Below are positions 1 through 6,976 of a DNA stretch of 16,407 bases, one piece after another. The stretch comes from Candidatus Aenigmatarchaeota archaeon (GTDB taxonomy: Archaea > Aenigmatarchaeota > Aenigmatarchaeia > JACPZZ01). The translations under genes were made by a program, and so were the position numbers. Every line of letters begins with the position of its first letter. Positions within the stretch are counted from its first letter, which is position 1. The stretch covers positions 1-16,407 of the forward strand of contig JACQNY010000101.1 of assembly GCA_016202795.1 (NCBI GenBank). The letters run 5' to 3'. The notes under the pieces were generated by a model. It saw only the letters and a list, made by a program, of their open reading frames with translations, made no database searches and was not told where the DNA came from.

Positions 1-2
1 AG

Positions 3-95
3 AACAGGCTGATATGCGGCGCGGACAAATGCACGTTGGAGCAGCTGGCGAAAGTAACGGGCGAGGATTACAAAACGGCATGCGGGTGCAGTTGA
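3..95 (+). CDS. C-terminal end of a Cys-rich, possibly pilin-like protein (partial)
   Basis: An open frame enters from the left edge and stops with TGA at 93-95, leaving the last 30 residues. It contains CGADKCTLEQLAK and ends in ACGCS. The Cys-rich tail ending in a CGC motif resembles the ends of the two pilin-like proteins further on, which end around GCGCPG. The next gene starts 8 bases later, so this is probably the upstream member of the same surface-protein operon. The N-terminus is outside the window, so membrane anchoring and family cannot be checked. The reading frame is chosen on composition and on its tight junction with the next gene. Confidence 0.5.
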   Translation, partial: NRLICGADKCTLEQLAKVTGEDYKTACGCS

Positions 96-102
96 TGCGA
101 AA

Positions 103-576
103 ATGAAAGGCATAATTATAGTCCGGGATTTCATGATTTTTCTGGCGGAATTAGGAATATTACTACTGAGCATTTTATTCATCGTAACCGCGGGCGCTGC
201 CATGGGCGAGTTTGTTTTTAATTTCGATTCGCGGCTGGCGTCGGAGACGTTGTTCGGATTTCATGCTGCGGCTGATATGACAGAAAACAATTTCGACGCG
301 AGTTTCGTGATGCCGCCTAACCCGTATAAAATAAAAATTGGCGAAGACAACGGCAACCATTACATTTTCATTGATTCGACGCGCGAGCTTTTCCGCTTGG
401 AGAAGGTGGCTACAATAAAGGTGCAGCCTCCGAGAAAACTTTTCCTGGTACATTACACAGGTAATGTGATAATTCCTATCGACACGAAAATGGACGAGAA
501 ACACAATTGGCTGGTAGAAGTGAAGAAAATTAACGAGGACATAACAACGTCAGTCAGCCAATCCGGGGTGAAATAG
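103..576 (+). CDS. Small membrane-anchored surface protein, unknown family
   Basis: The product is 157 residues. A hydrophobic segment at about residues 10-32 follows a short basic N-terminus, and the rest (about 125 residues, beta-rich in appearance) should lie outside the membrane. I do not recognise a family. The shape, one N-terminal helix plus a small extracellular domain, resembles minor pilins or archaellum/pilus stator-like proteins, but that is analogy only. It begins 8 bases after the preceding stop without a clear Shine-Dalgarno. Its TAG stop directly abuts the ATG of the next gene, pointing to translational coupling in one operon. Confidence 0.75.
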   Translation: MKGIIIVRDFMIFLAELGILLLSILFIVTAGAAMGEFVFNFDSRLASETLFGFHAAADMTENNFDASFVMPPNPYKIKIGEDNGNHYIFIDSTRELFRLEKVATIKVQPPRKLFLVHYTGNVIIPIDTKMDEKHNWLVEVKKINEDITTSVSQSGVK

Positions 577-1017
577 ATGTCGACGTTCATGTCCGAGAAC
601 CTGATAAAAATAATAACCCTGATAGTCAGCACACTCGGCATTTTAGCGACATTAGTCCAGTTCCAGTCGTTCAGCATACAGATGCACGGCAAACAGGTCG
701 ACCGCGAATACATAATTTTTAGCCAGTATATGACGGGCGCGCCGTTCCTTACATATGACGAGCCGGATTACAGAAAAGGCGTGCTTGATGCAATAAAATT
801 AGACGCGTTAACCAACGACTCGTTTGAAAAAAGCTTCAGTTTCGCAGACTTGTCAAAATATCTTGTTGTAATAATCACAGATTCGAAAGGCTGGGTTTTC
901 GGAGACGATTCAATACTAAAAGAAAAAAACAGGCTTTGGGAGCATCCGGTTGCTGTTAATACTAGCGCTGCTGTTATTCCGGGCACAATGAAAATTTACG
1001 TTCCGAGGATTGGATAA
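577..1017 (+). CDS. Small membrane-anchored surface protein, unknown family
   Basis: The product is 146 residues with an N-terminal membrane segment at about residues 9-27 and an extracellular region with no family I recognise. It has no Cys. A strong archaeal Shine-Dalgarno, GGGGTGA at 565-571, sits 5 bases before the ATG inside the end of the preceding gene, so the start is well supported and translation is likely coupled. The general plan matches its neighbours (one helix, then a soluble domain), which suggests the run of genes builds one envelope or pilus-associated complex. That is an inference from layout. Confidence 0.75.
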   Translation: MSTFMSENLIKIITLIVSTLGILATLVQFQSFSIQMHGKQVDREYIIFSQYMTGAPFLTYDEPDYRKGVLDAIKLDALTNDSFEKSFSFADLSKYLVVIITDSKGWVFGDDSILKEKNRLWEHPVAVNTSAAVIPGTMKIYVPRIG

Positions 1018-1018
1018 G

Positions 1019-1681
1019 ATGAAAATAAACTTTTTAGAACAACGAAAAGCAAAGCTTTTCGTGCATAGGAAATCGAAATTTCCTATGAAGTTTAATCAAA
1101 ATAGAATGAAAAACTTGAAAGGCGACATATGGTTTGTATCAGATTTCTTTTTCATAATTACGGTTTTTTTCACAACAATGATACTTCTTTTTTCCATGAG
1201 CATCGCGCGTTTGATAGTAGGAAATTTAATAGACTTCACGGTACATGTGACGTTCCTTGATTTCTCGTTAAACACGGAAAACGCGCTGGTCGCGGCAACG
1301 GAGATTAAATTAAATCCGGACGACCCGCAGATGAAAAGAATTTTATCAAACGCCGCGTTCCGGTGGGACGGAAGCCAGCGATGCGGTTCGCCGCCTTGCT
1401 GGGACGGGAGCGTTTACGCAGAAGGAAGGATGTACGATTCTTATTCAATTTCGGAAAATATATTTGACAGGTTTGTGAAAGGGCCTTACATTTTTGAGCT
1501 GCGTAAAGAGTTTGATGTCGGCGGTGCAGCAGCGACGAAAAGTGTTTTAATAGCCGCAAGAGACAATGAAAAGATTTTGGTCGATCCGGAAGTCGCGGAG
1601 ATAGAATTTTACCTTCCGTACGGTTCGTGCGCGTCGTGCAGCAAAACAGCGGTTTACAGGTTATATTCGACGGTGAAATAA
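1019..1681 (+). CDS. Membrane-anchored surface protein with extended basic N-terminus, unknown family
   Basis: From ATG 1019 the product is 220 residues. This start is one base after the previous stop and has GAGGAT at 1005-1010, 8 bases upstream. A membrane segment lies near residues 37-60, preceded by a basic stretch. Residues 9-23 are encoded by two perfect hairpins (1043-1087), which is odd for coding DNA. In-frame ATGs at 1085 and 1106 would skip them and give a more conventional N-terminus beginning MKNLKGDIWF. A TTG at 1010 is also in frame but less likely. The extracellular part has four Cys in two pairs (RCGSPPC and SCASC). Family not recognised. The stop overlaps the next ATG as TAATG. 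Confidence 0.7.
   Translation: MKINFLEQRKAKLFVHRKSKFPMKFNQNRMKNLKGDIWFVSDFFFIITVFFTTMILLFSMSIARLIVGNLIDFTVHVTFLDFSLNTENALVAATEIKLNPDDPQMKRILSNAAFRWDGSQRCGSPPCWDGSVYAEGRMYDSYSISENIFDRFVKGPYIFELRKEFDVGGAAATKSVLIAARDNEKILVDPEVAEIEFYLPYGSCASCSKTAVYRLYSTVK
1043..1061. repeat. Perfect hairpin, 8-bp stem, 3-nt loop
   Basis: CGAAAAGC (1043-1050), AAA loop, GCTTTTCG (1054-1061). It is the first of two adjacent perfect stem-loops. It lies inside the probable coding sequence of the 1019-1681 gene, or in its leader if a later start is used. Confidence 0.7.
1064..1087. repeat. Perfect hairpin, 10-bp stem, CGAA tetraloop
   Basis: CATAGGAAAT (1064-1073), loop CGAA, ATTTCCTATG (1078-1087). Its right arm ends exactly on the in-frame ATG at 1085-1087. 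Together with the preceding hairpin it forms a 45-base block (1043-1087) that is exactly 15 codons. In RNA it could bury or expose the 1085 start codon. Confidence 0.75.
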
Positions 1682-2988
1682 TGCGAGGAAGAGTTACGAC
1701 ATTCATGGGAAGCATTGTCATGGTCATGATAGGCGTTGGGATAATATGGTTTTTCCGTTCGGTTATGCCGTCAGAGGCGTTTATTGTTTCGGAAAGGCAC
1801 AAGGAAAGTTTTTCAACGATAAACTATGCGGAGTTGGCGCGTAAAACATTGGAGGAGGCTGTTATGGTTTACGCGCAAACAGGCGCTTCGAAAGCCGGCG
1901 CTGCAGGCGGTTTGGATAAAAGCGCGCCGCAAAAAGATGAAATAGCGATATGGAAGGATGCTCCGAGCGAAGCGACTATAAAAGACACGCTGGGACGTTA
2001 CATTGTTGATGAAATTGCCAGTTTGCAGCAGCATAAAATCGAAGGAAAATTCCTGACAATCGATTACGGAGATACTAATATCCAGATAATACCGGATAAT
2101 GCGGATTTTTCAAAATCAGAAAAATTTTACGTGAAAGGCGACAAGGAAATTAAAGCCTCGAAAGGGCTGGAAACGCAGGCAATAAAAATCGCGACTGGAA
2201 TGAAAGGCTACATAGACCAAGAAGTGAAATTAAAATATTTCCCGATGTACGACGCGGCGAAGCAGTTTTTGAACAGCGGCGAACCAACGAGCAGGATTAA
2301 CAACGCGTTTGCGGGCGTAAACACAATTGGATCAAAGACGAACAACGCATGCCCGTCCGCTGGCGTTGGTTGCGTAAGCAAAGCCTGTCCGGTTTTCAGT
2401 ACAACGTTCCCGACGCCGCAGGAAGTTTTGCAGGAAACAGGCTTTTCCAAGCTGGGCGTCAAAGCAGGCGGCATAACACAGGTTATAACAGGCCTGCCGT
2501 TTTCGCTGTTTAATGCCAAGTTTGAAAATCACGCATCAGCTTTTCTTGCAGGTTATGAAAACAAATTAGAAACCACAGGCAGCTGCAGCTTTTCATGCAC
2601 TTACGAAGAGCCGAACCCGTGCAAGACAACAGTGGACGTTTGCGTGCCGGCAGCGAAACCTGAAGATCCGCCGGTTTGCACACCAAAATGCGTACCGGGC
2701 TTTGACACTATAACACTGTCCTGTGGTGCGGAGACGAAAACAACCGGTGTAGATTTCACATTCGTGGCGGACAGCTATGCGAAATACTCCTCCGAGGATC
2801 CAAATGGTTTTGTTCCGTCGAAAAGCTTAAACAATGTCCCTGTTGTTGCCAAGACGCTTCCGTATGAAACTTTGAAATTCAATTATTTGACGCACAGCTG
2901 TACGACGATTAAAAGCGGTTCTGTGGCGACGGAATTGATAGAGAACACAGCCGCGTGTTCGTTGCCGGCAAGCCTCCAGCCCGCATAA
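1681..2988 (+). CDS. Large Cys-rich membrane-anchored surface protein, unknown family
   Basis: The ATG at 1681 overlaps the preceding stop (TAATG) and has GGTGA at 1672-1676 four bases upstream. A GTG at 1627 in the same frame would overlap the neighbour needlessly. The 435-residue product has one membrane segment near residues 8-26, then a long extracellular region. The C-terminal half holds 12 Cys, three of them in the ACPSAGVGC...KAC area and seven in a dense run through SCSFSC, NPC, VC and PKC. The even number suggests disulfides and an extracytoplasmic location. I do not recognise a named domain. It is the last and largest gene of the four-gene run, and the next gene has its own TATA-like box. 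Confidence 0.75.
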   Translation: MRGRVTTFMGSIVMVMIGVGIIWFFRSVMPSEAFIVSERHKESFSTINYAELARKTLEEAVMVYAQTGASKAGAAGGLDKSAPQKDEIAIWKDAPSEATIKDTLGRYIVDEIASLQQHKIEGKFLTIDYGDTNIQIIPDNADFSKSEKFYVKGDKEIKASKGLETQAIKIATGMKGYIDQEVKLKYFPMYDAAKQFLNSGEPTSRINNAFAGVNTIGSKTNNACPSAGVGCVSKACPVFSTTFPTPQEVLQETGFSKLGVKAGGITQVITGLPFSLFNAKFENHASAFLAGYENKLETTGSCSFSCTYEEPNPCKTTVDVCVPAAKPEDPPVCTPKCVPGFDTITLSCGAETKTTGVDFTFVADSYAKYSSEDPNGFVPSKSLNNVPVVAKTLPYETLKFNYLTHSCTTIKSGSVATELIENTAACSLPASLQPA

Positions 2989-2990
2989 AA

Positions 2991-3000
2991 CCTATTTAAG
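2991..3000 (+). promoter_or_regulatory. TATA-like box upstream of the first pilin-like gene
   Basis: CCTATTTAAG at 2991-3000 lies 33-42 bases before ATG 3033. That is about right for an archaeal promoter with a leader of roughly 10 bases. It suggests the pilin-like pair can be transcribed separately from the upstream four-gene run. Confidence 0.45.
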
Positions 3001-3032
3001 CCATTTCGGAGAAAATAGATTATAAGGTCAAA

Positions 3033-3329
3033 ATGAAGCGAAAAGGCGTCTCACTGCCAATAGACATGCTGGTAATTCTGGCGATAGCTGTAATAATTCT
3101 TATCGCGGTCGTCGCTGTTTTCATGGGCGTGTGGAACCCGTTCTCGACGAACCAGCAGGCTCGTGCGAATTTCAACAAGGAGTGCCAGGTTTTAGTCAAT
3201 ACAGGTTGTGTCGGTAATCCTTCGACAGCTTTATGTGCGGCGGCGAATGGGATAGTTTTGAACAAGGCCACGTGCGATACGGATGCAGACCGGACAGTTG
3301 TGAAAAAAGGCTGCGGCTGCCCGGGATGA
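3033..3329 (+). CDS. Pilin-like protein with class III signal peptide, short paralog
   Basis: The product is 98 residues. It starts MKRKGVSLPIDMLVILAIAV, a short basic leader, a KG processing-type site and a long hydrophobic helix. This is the layout of archaeal type IV pilin and archaellin precursors cleaved by an FlaK/PibD-type peptidase. The family's usual acidic residue near +5 is here an Asp at about +6. After the helix comes a short Cys-containing domain (CQVLVNTGC, LCAAANG, GCGCPG). It is the tandem paralog of the next gene: 31 of 32 residues from R3 to W34 are identical. It is probably an envelope filament or surface subunit, but no assembly machinery is visible nearby. Confidence 0.75.
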   Translation: MKRKGVSLPIDMLVILAIAVIILIAVVAVFMGVWNPFSTNQQARANFNKECQVLVNTGCVGNPSTALCAAANGIVLNKATCDTDADRTVVKKGCGCPG

Positions 3330-3333
3330 TTTT

Positions 3334-3849
3334 ATGACCTTTTTAGCAAAAAGCTCAACCAAAAAACGAAAAGGCGTTTCACTTCCAATAGACATGCTTG
3401 TTATTTTAGCGATTGCGGTCATTATTTTGATCGCGATTGTCGCAGTATTCATGGGCGTGTGGAGCCCTTTCGCAACGAACCAGCAGAGCAGGGCAGAGTT
3501 TAACAAGCAATGCCAGGTGTTGGTTAACACAGGTTGTAACGGCGACCCTTCGTCCACACTATGCGCCGCAGCAAAGGGAATAGTTCTTGATGCGAGCGAT
3601 GCAACGCCGTGCGGCGATGCTACTGAAAAATTGCAGGTTAAGGTCGGATGCGGATGTCCAGGGGTTGCCTCTGGAAGCGAAACTACAACCACGACGACTA
3701 CTACAACGACAACAGTTGCGGTTAGCGGTGCAAAGAAAGCAAACGGCGCGGCATGCACTTCAGGCGACGAATGCACGTCTGGCAAATGTCCTATACCTGG
3801 CGTACCTTCGCCTGGTGAAGCCGCATCCCCGCGGGTCTGCGTGGCGTAA
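3334..3849 (+). CDS. Pilin-like protein with class III signal peptide, poly-Thr stalk and Cys-rich tip
   Basis: The product is 171 residues. The leader MTFLAKSSTKKRKG is followed by the same helix and Cys-containing core as the preceding paralog (through residue ~110). It then has a run of 11 Thr, a short spacer and a Cys-rich C-terminal module containing CTSGDECTSGKC. The Thr run looks like an O-glycosylated stalk, and the last module looks like a small disulfide-knotted display domain. The gene begins four bases after the previous stop with GGATGAT just upstream. It is best read as a longer, decorated version of the 98-residue pilin-like protein. Exact filament role unknown. Confidence 0.75.
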   Translation: MTFLAKSSTKKRKGVSLPIDMLVILAIAVIILIAIVAVFMGVWSPFATNQQSRAEFNKQCQVLVNTGCNGDPSSTLCAAAKGIVLDASDATPCGDATEKLQVKVGCGCPGVASGSETTTTTTTTTTTVAVSGAKKANGAACTSGDECTSGKCPIPGVPSPGEAASPRVCVA

Positions 3850-3857
3850 ATTTAAAT
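3848..3857 (+). promoter_or_regulatory. TATA-like box upstream of the secreted GWNMIS/PPC protein
   Basis: The AT-rich element AATTTAAATC spans the end of the preceding gene and lies about 36-45 bases before ATG 3893, a plausible archaeal TATA position with a short leader. Confidence 0.4.
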
Positions 3858-3892
3858 CTTTAGAACTTGAATAGGATAGATCAGGGTTTAGA

Positions 3893-4999
3893 ATGAAAAC
3901 AGCGAAATACTTTGTTGCAATATTTTCTTTGATACTTTTATCATCCTTTGTTTTCGCCGCACCACCACCCACAATACAACAAGGAGGGACAATAACAATA
4001 AAACAAGGATGGAACATGATATCATCGCCGATAGTAGAGGGCGTTTACCAGAAATCGATACCATATACACAACTTTTATCGAAATGCGATAAACTGGATA
4101 AATATGGAGGTCATTACCTCTGGTCATGGAACGCCACGTTACAGAAGTGGTTTAATCCAGTAACGCTGGCGCCGTACCAGGGCGCGTGGATATATTCAAA
4201 CGGGGTTTGCGATATCAGCACAGCAGACATCGGTTATTCAACCGAGATTTTGAACCCGTTCCCGTTAACAATGAAGAACGGCTGGAACATGATCTCTTTT
4301 GACGGCAAATTCACTGATTACGCAGGAACGTGCGCCGGAAAGTTCCAGCCCATACAAACACAGGGCAGCTCATCCGCGTTAATAGTCCGGCTTAATCCTG
4401 TCACACAGGTATGGGAAGGCGCGGAAACTCTTGATTCCGCACGTTCATACTGGATATTGGTCAATGGAGATTGCCAGTTACAAAAGAAGGGGACGATAAC
4501 CACGACAACCGGTGTACCAGCAACCACTACAACCAATGTCGGAGCAACCACGACAACAACCACCGTGTCAAGCGGCTCAACAACCACAACGACAACCACA
4601 ACTACAACAACAATTAAACACGATTCATGCAGCAAGGCGCTCGGGTTAGGCAAACTCATCGACTCTGCCCACAGCAGTTATTTAACCCGGATATGGGGTT
4701 ATCAACATGATATAGGATATTCCGAGTTCTACAGTTTTGTGCCGCTCTTTACAGGCAGAATGAATTTTACGGTTGTGCCACAGACTAACAACGACATGGA
4801 CCTTTACGTGTACAAAAACCCTACATGCTCAAAGTCTGAAGACGTGGTTTGCTCTGCCTTAGGCAGCGGTGTTTCTTCGGAAACCTGCATATTCGATGTG
4901 ATAGAGGATAAGACGTATTTTGCCGAGGTTAGCTCGTACAATTACGGCTCTTATGACCGATTGGCTGTTGCGTATATATATCTACATGTGAAGCTCTAA
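3893..4999 (+). CDS. Secreted protein with two GWNMIS repeats, poly-Thr linkers and PPC-like C-terminal domain
   Basis: The product is 368 residues. A Sec-type signal peptide occupies about residues 1-22, with likely cleavage after VFA. Two repeats of about 90 residues follow, each opening with QGWNMISS (~38) or NGWNMISF (~129) and carrying conserved Trp, Tyr and Cys, such as GAWIYSNGVC and SYWILVNGDC. Residues ~202-240 are Thr-rich in three blocks and probably O-glycosylated. The C-terminal ~125 residues, with DMDLYVYKNPTC and CIFDVIEDKTYFAEV, look like a pre-peptidase C-terminal (PPC)-type beta sandwich. No protease or other catalytic domain is seen, so a binding or structural surface role is likely. 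Confidence 0.75.
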   Translation: MKTAKYFVAIFSLILLSSFVFAAPPPTIQQGGTITIKQGWNMISSPIVEGVYQKSIPYTQLLSKCDKLDKYGGHYLWSWNATLQKWFNPVTLAPYQGAWIYSNGVCDISTADIGYSTEILNPFPLTMKNGWNMISFDGKFTDYAGTCAGKFQPIQTQGSSSALIVRLNPVTQVWEGAETLDSARSYWILVNGDCQLQKKGTITTTTGVPATTTTNVGATTTTTTVSSGSTTTTTTTTTTTIKHDSCSKALGLGKLIDSAHSSYLTRIWGYQHDIGYSEFYSFVPLFTGRMNFTVVPQTNNDMDLYVYKNPTCSKSEDVVCSALGSGVSSETCIFDVIEDKTYFAEVSSYNYGSYDRLAVAYIYLHVKL

Positions 5000-5006
5000 T
5001 AAATTT

Positions 5007-6179
5007 TCATACGAGAAAACTGATCATATCCCTGTAAACCTTGCATTTCATTGCATTTTTCTCGTCGTATTTTTTTGTGTCGGAAGCTTTTATCCCATCT
5101 CCGCAGATTACAAACGGGACTGGTTCGGTGGAATGCGCATAGTCTTTTGTTAATGAGTTTGAGTAATGGTCGCTTGTTACTGCGACAGTTGTTTTGTTAA
5201 GGTCGATCCTGTCTAAAATCTTTCTAACTACTAATTGATCAAAGCGCTCGATGAATGCCGTCTTTTCGTCGCGTTTTTTGTCGTGCGATAATGTGTCGAA
5301 TGCGTTGACGTGCAACAGAACGAAATCATAGTTTTTCAGGGCGTCGATTGCTGTGTTTGTTTTTGTAGTTAAATCAGTATCCTCGGAGCCTGTTGCGCCG
5401 GGCGGGCGGATGAAATCCATCTGCAAAAACTTCGCAACGCCTTCTATTGTGCTGTGATAACCTATGACGCACGCTTTTTTATCGTAACGTTCTTCAAAGC
5501 TTTTCGTTTTCGTCGGATGGCCGACGTTCCTGACGAGTATTGCGTTGGCCGGGATTTTTCTTATTTTGTTTATCGAATGTTCTGTTAGGATATTGTTAGC
5601 TTTTCTCAAAAACTTGTTGAGCGCGCTTGCGGTTGTTTTCCCGTTCGGCGTTTTCGCCGCTATTTGTTTTACCGCAACTCCGGTTTTTTTCGGGTCGTTC
5701 GGTTCGATATTCCATGATAGAGGCTTGTTGTCTAATCGATGCATAACGATTACAAGGCGATGGCCAACTGCCCTTCGAACGGAGAAACGGACGTTGTCGA
5801 TTTCGATGCCGTCCAAGTTATTTGCTAATTCTTCCAAACCTGTTTCATCGCGTCCGGCGCGGCGGTCGATTAACATGTTATCATTGTTCAATGTTGCGAA
5901 ATTGGCGCGAAAGCATACATCCCCTTTTTGTATTTCTATGTTCGTCGCTAAAGCTTCTATGTAACCGCGGCCCGGATAAGAATCGTCGTAACAGCCTAGT
6001 ATTTTTAAAACGCCTTCGTCCGTGTCTGCGTTTTTTTTGTATTTTAAATCTAGCAGGCCGACGAAACCGTTTTTTGCCAAGAAATCCAAGCCCGGATGGT
6101 ACGATGCGGATAGAGGCGTATTTCCGTCCTTGTCTTCAGAGTCGGGCATGCCGTCGCAGATTATCAAAAGGGTTTTCAC
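5007..6179 (-). CDS. apgM: 2,3-bisphosphoglycerate-independent phosphoglycerate mutase, archaeal type, with Thr at the nucleophile position
   Basis: A 390-residue member of the alkaline-phosphatase superfamily, of archaeal ApgM type. It would interconvert 3- and 2-phosphoglycerate in the cytoplasm. Visible motifs: ICDGMPD with metal ligand D9, YPGRGYIEAL, RANFAT, DRRAGRDETG, DTLSHD followed by IERFD, and TSDHYSNS plus the AHS His near the C-terminus. The family motif with nucleophilic Ser (SD) aligns with T53-D54 in ADTDEGVLKILG, so Ser is replaced by Thr. The start is GTG at 6177-6179, with no better ATG. It diverges from the glycosylase gene by 35 bases and converges on the 3893 gene with 7 bases between stops. 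It could use the 3-phosphoglycerate made by the nearby RuBisCO. Confidence 0.85.
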   Translation of the reverse strand: MKTLLIICDGMPDSEDKDGNTPLSASYHPGLDFLAKNGFVGLLDLKYKKNADTDEGVLKILGCYDDSYPGRGYIEALATNIEIQKGDVCFRANFATLNNDNMLIDRRAGRDETGLEELANNLDGIEIDNVRFSVRRAVGHRLVIVMHRLDNKPLSWNIEPNDPKKTGVAVKQIAAKTPNGKTTASALNKFLRKANNILTEHSINKIRKIPANAILVRNVGHPTKTKSFEERYDKKACVIGYHSTIEGVAKFLQMDFIRPPGATGSEDTDLTTKTNTAIDALKNYDFVLLHVNAFDTLSHDKKRDEKTAFIERFDQLVVRKILDRIDLNKTTVAVTSDHYSNSLTKDYAHSTEPVPFVICGDGIKASDTKKYDEKNAMKCKVYRDMISFLV

Positions 6180-6214
6180 AAGATTATTATATTCACTGGT
6201 TGAATAATAGCTTG
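6180..6214. promoter_or_regulatory. Short divergent promoter region between apgM and the glycosylase gene
   Basis: Thirty-five AT-rich bases separate the two starts. ATTATTATATTC (about 6182-6193) is placed 22-33 bases before ATG 6215 and could serve the + gene. On the other strand CTATTATTC, about 24-32 bases before GTG 6179, could serve apgM. Both transcripts would be nearly leaderless. Confidence 0.35.
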
Positions 6215-6976
6215 ATGTTAATCGACCTTAGTTTAACCATGAAGAGCGGCCAGACGCCAGAGTTTGTCTGGGACGAGAATAATGGAAGGTTTTCGCGGTT
6301 AGTGGGCGGAAAGCTTTGCGAGATATGGCACGAAAACCGTTTACGATTCACGCCGGAATTTGAAAGTTATGTAGCGGATTTTCTTAGAGCGGGTGACTAT
6401 CTTGAAAAAATATACAAAAAAATAAACACGGACGAGGTCATGGGTAAAGCGGTTAAAAAATATCGCGGCCTGCGAATTACGAAAAACGATCCTTGGGAGA
6501 CGACGTTGTCGTTCATATGCTCGATAAACAACAACATAAAGCGGATCAGGAAGAATGTGCAATCTTTGATGATCAACGGTAAAGTGATGACACCTGAAGA
6601 AATTTTAAACGCGGACATAAGCTTTGCGCGGTTAGGCTTCCGCCAGAAATTTTTGAAAAAGACCGCAGAGATGATTATCGGCGGGCATTCGATGGAAGAG
6701 ATAAAAACAATGAAATACGACGAAGCAATCGAGCATCTGACAAAGCTGCATGGAATCGGGGATAAGGTTGCGAACTGCGTTTTATTGTTCGGTTACGGTT
6801 TTTTAGAATCGTTTCCGATTGATACATGGATACGGAAGATGATGACTGAAAATTATTTCGGCGGCAAAAAAACAAGCGACGAGAAGATAACGGATTTCGC
6901 TTTTGACAGGTGGGGAAAATACGCCGGATACGCGAATCAGTATTTGTTCTGTTACGCGCGCGGCGTGAGGGTTTGA
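6215..6976 (+). CDS. ogg: 8-oxoguanine DNA glycosylase / AP lyase, OGG1 family
   Basis: From ATG 6215 the product is 253 residues. It carries the OGG1 N-terminal signature (IDLSLTMKSGQTPEFVW), then DPWETTLSFICSINNNIKRI, and the helix-hairpin-helix HGIGDKVANC (179-188). K184 is the expected catalytic Lys and D203 (FPID) the catalytic Asp. Their spacing of 19 residues equals K249-D268 of human OGG1. The enzyme removes oxidised guanine from DNA and nicks the abasic site. The frame stays open far upstream, antisense to apgM, but that part has no homology pattern, so 6215 is preferred; 6239 (ATG) or a TTG at 6200 are alternatives. The TGA overlaps the first two bases of a terminal hairpin. Confidence 0.88.
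   Translation: MLIDLSLTMKSGQTPEFVWDENNGRFSRLVGGKLCEIWHENRLRFTPEFESYVADFLRAGDYLEKIYKKINTDEVMGKAVKKYRGLRITKNDPWETTLSFICSINNNIKRIRKNVQSLMINGKVMTPEEILNADISFARLGFRQKFLKKTAEMIIGGHSMEEIKTMKYDEAIEHLTKLHGIGDKVANCVLLFGYGFLESFPIDTWIRKMMTENYFGGKKTSDEKITDFAFDRWGKYAGYANQYLFCYARGVRV

Noticed and set aside
1627..1680. GTG start at 1627 for the 435-residue Cys-rich protein
   Set aside because: It would overlap the preceding gene by 54 bases, whereas ATG 1681 has GGTGA four bases upstream and the classic TAATG coupling.
3680..3715. Possible CRISPR or minisatellite in the Thr-codon tract (also 4500-4615)
   Set aside because: The tracts are low-complexity ACN codons without constant spacers or repeats of CRISPR size, and they stay in frame in coding genes.
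4318..4659. Reverse-strand frame rich in Val runs
   Set aside because: The Val runs are the complement of the poly-Thr codons of the real + strand gene; it is a shadow frame. The same holds for 3231-3785.
5822..6214. Upstream in-frame extension of the glycosylase gene, giving a 384-residue protein
   Set aside because: It runs antisense to apgM, has no family pattern and is rich in Arg and Cys as expected for a shadow frame. The OGG1 N-terminal signature begins right after ATG 6215.
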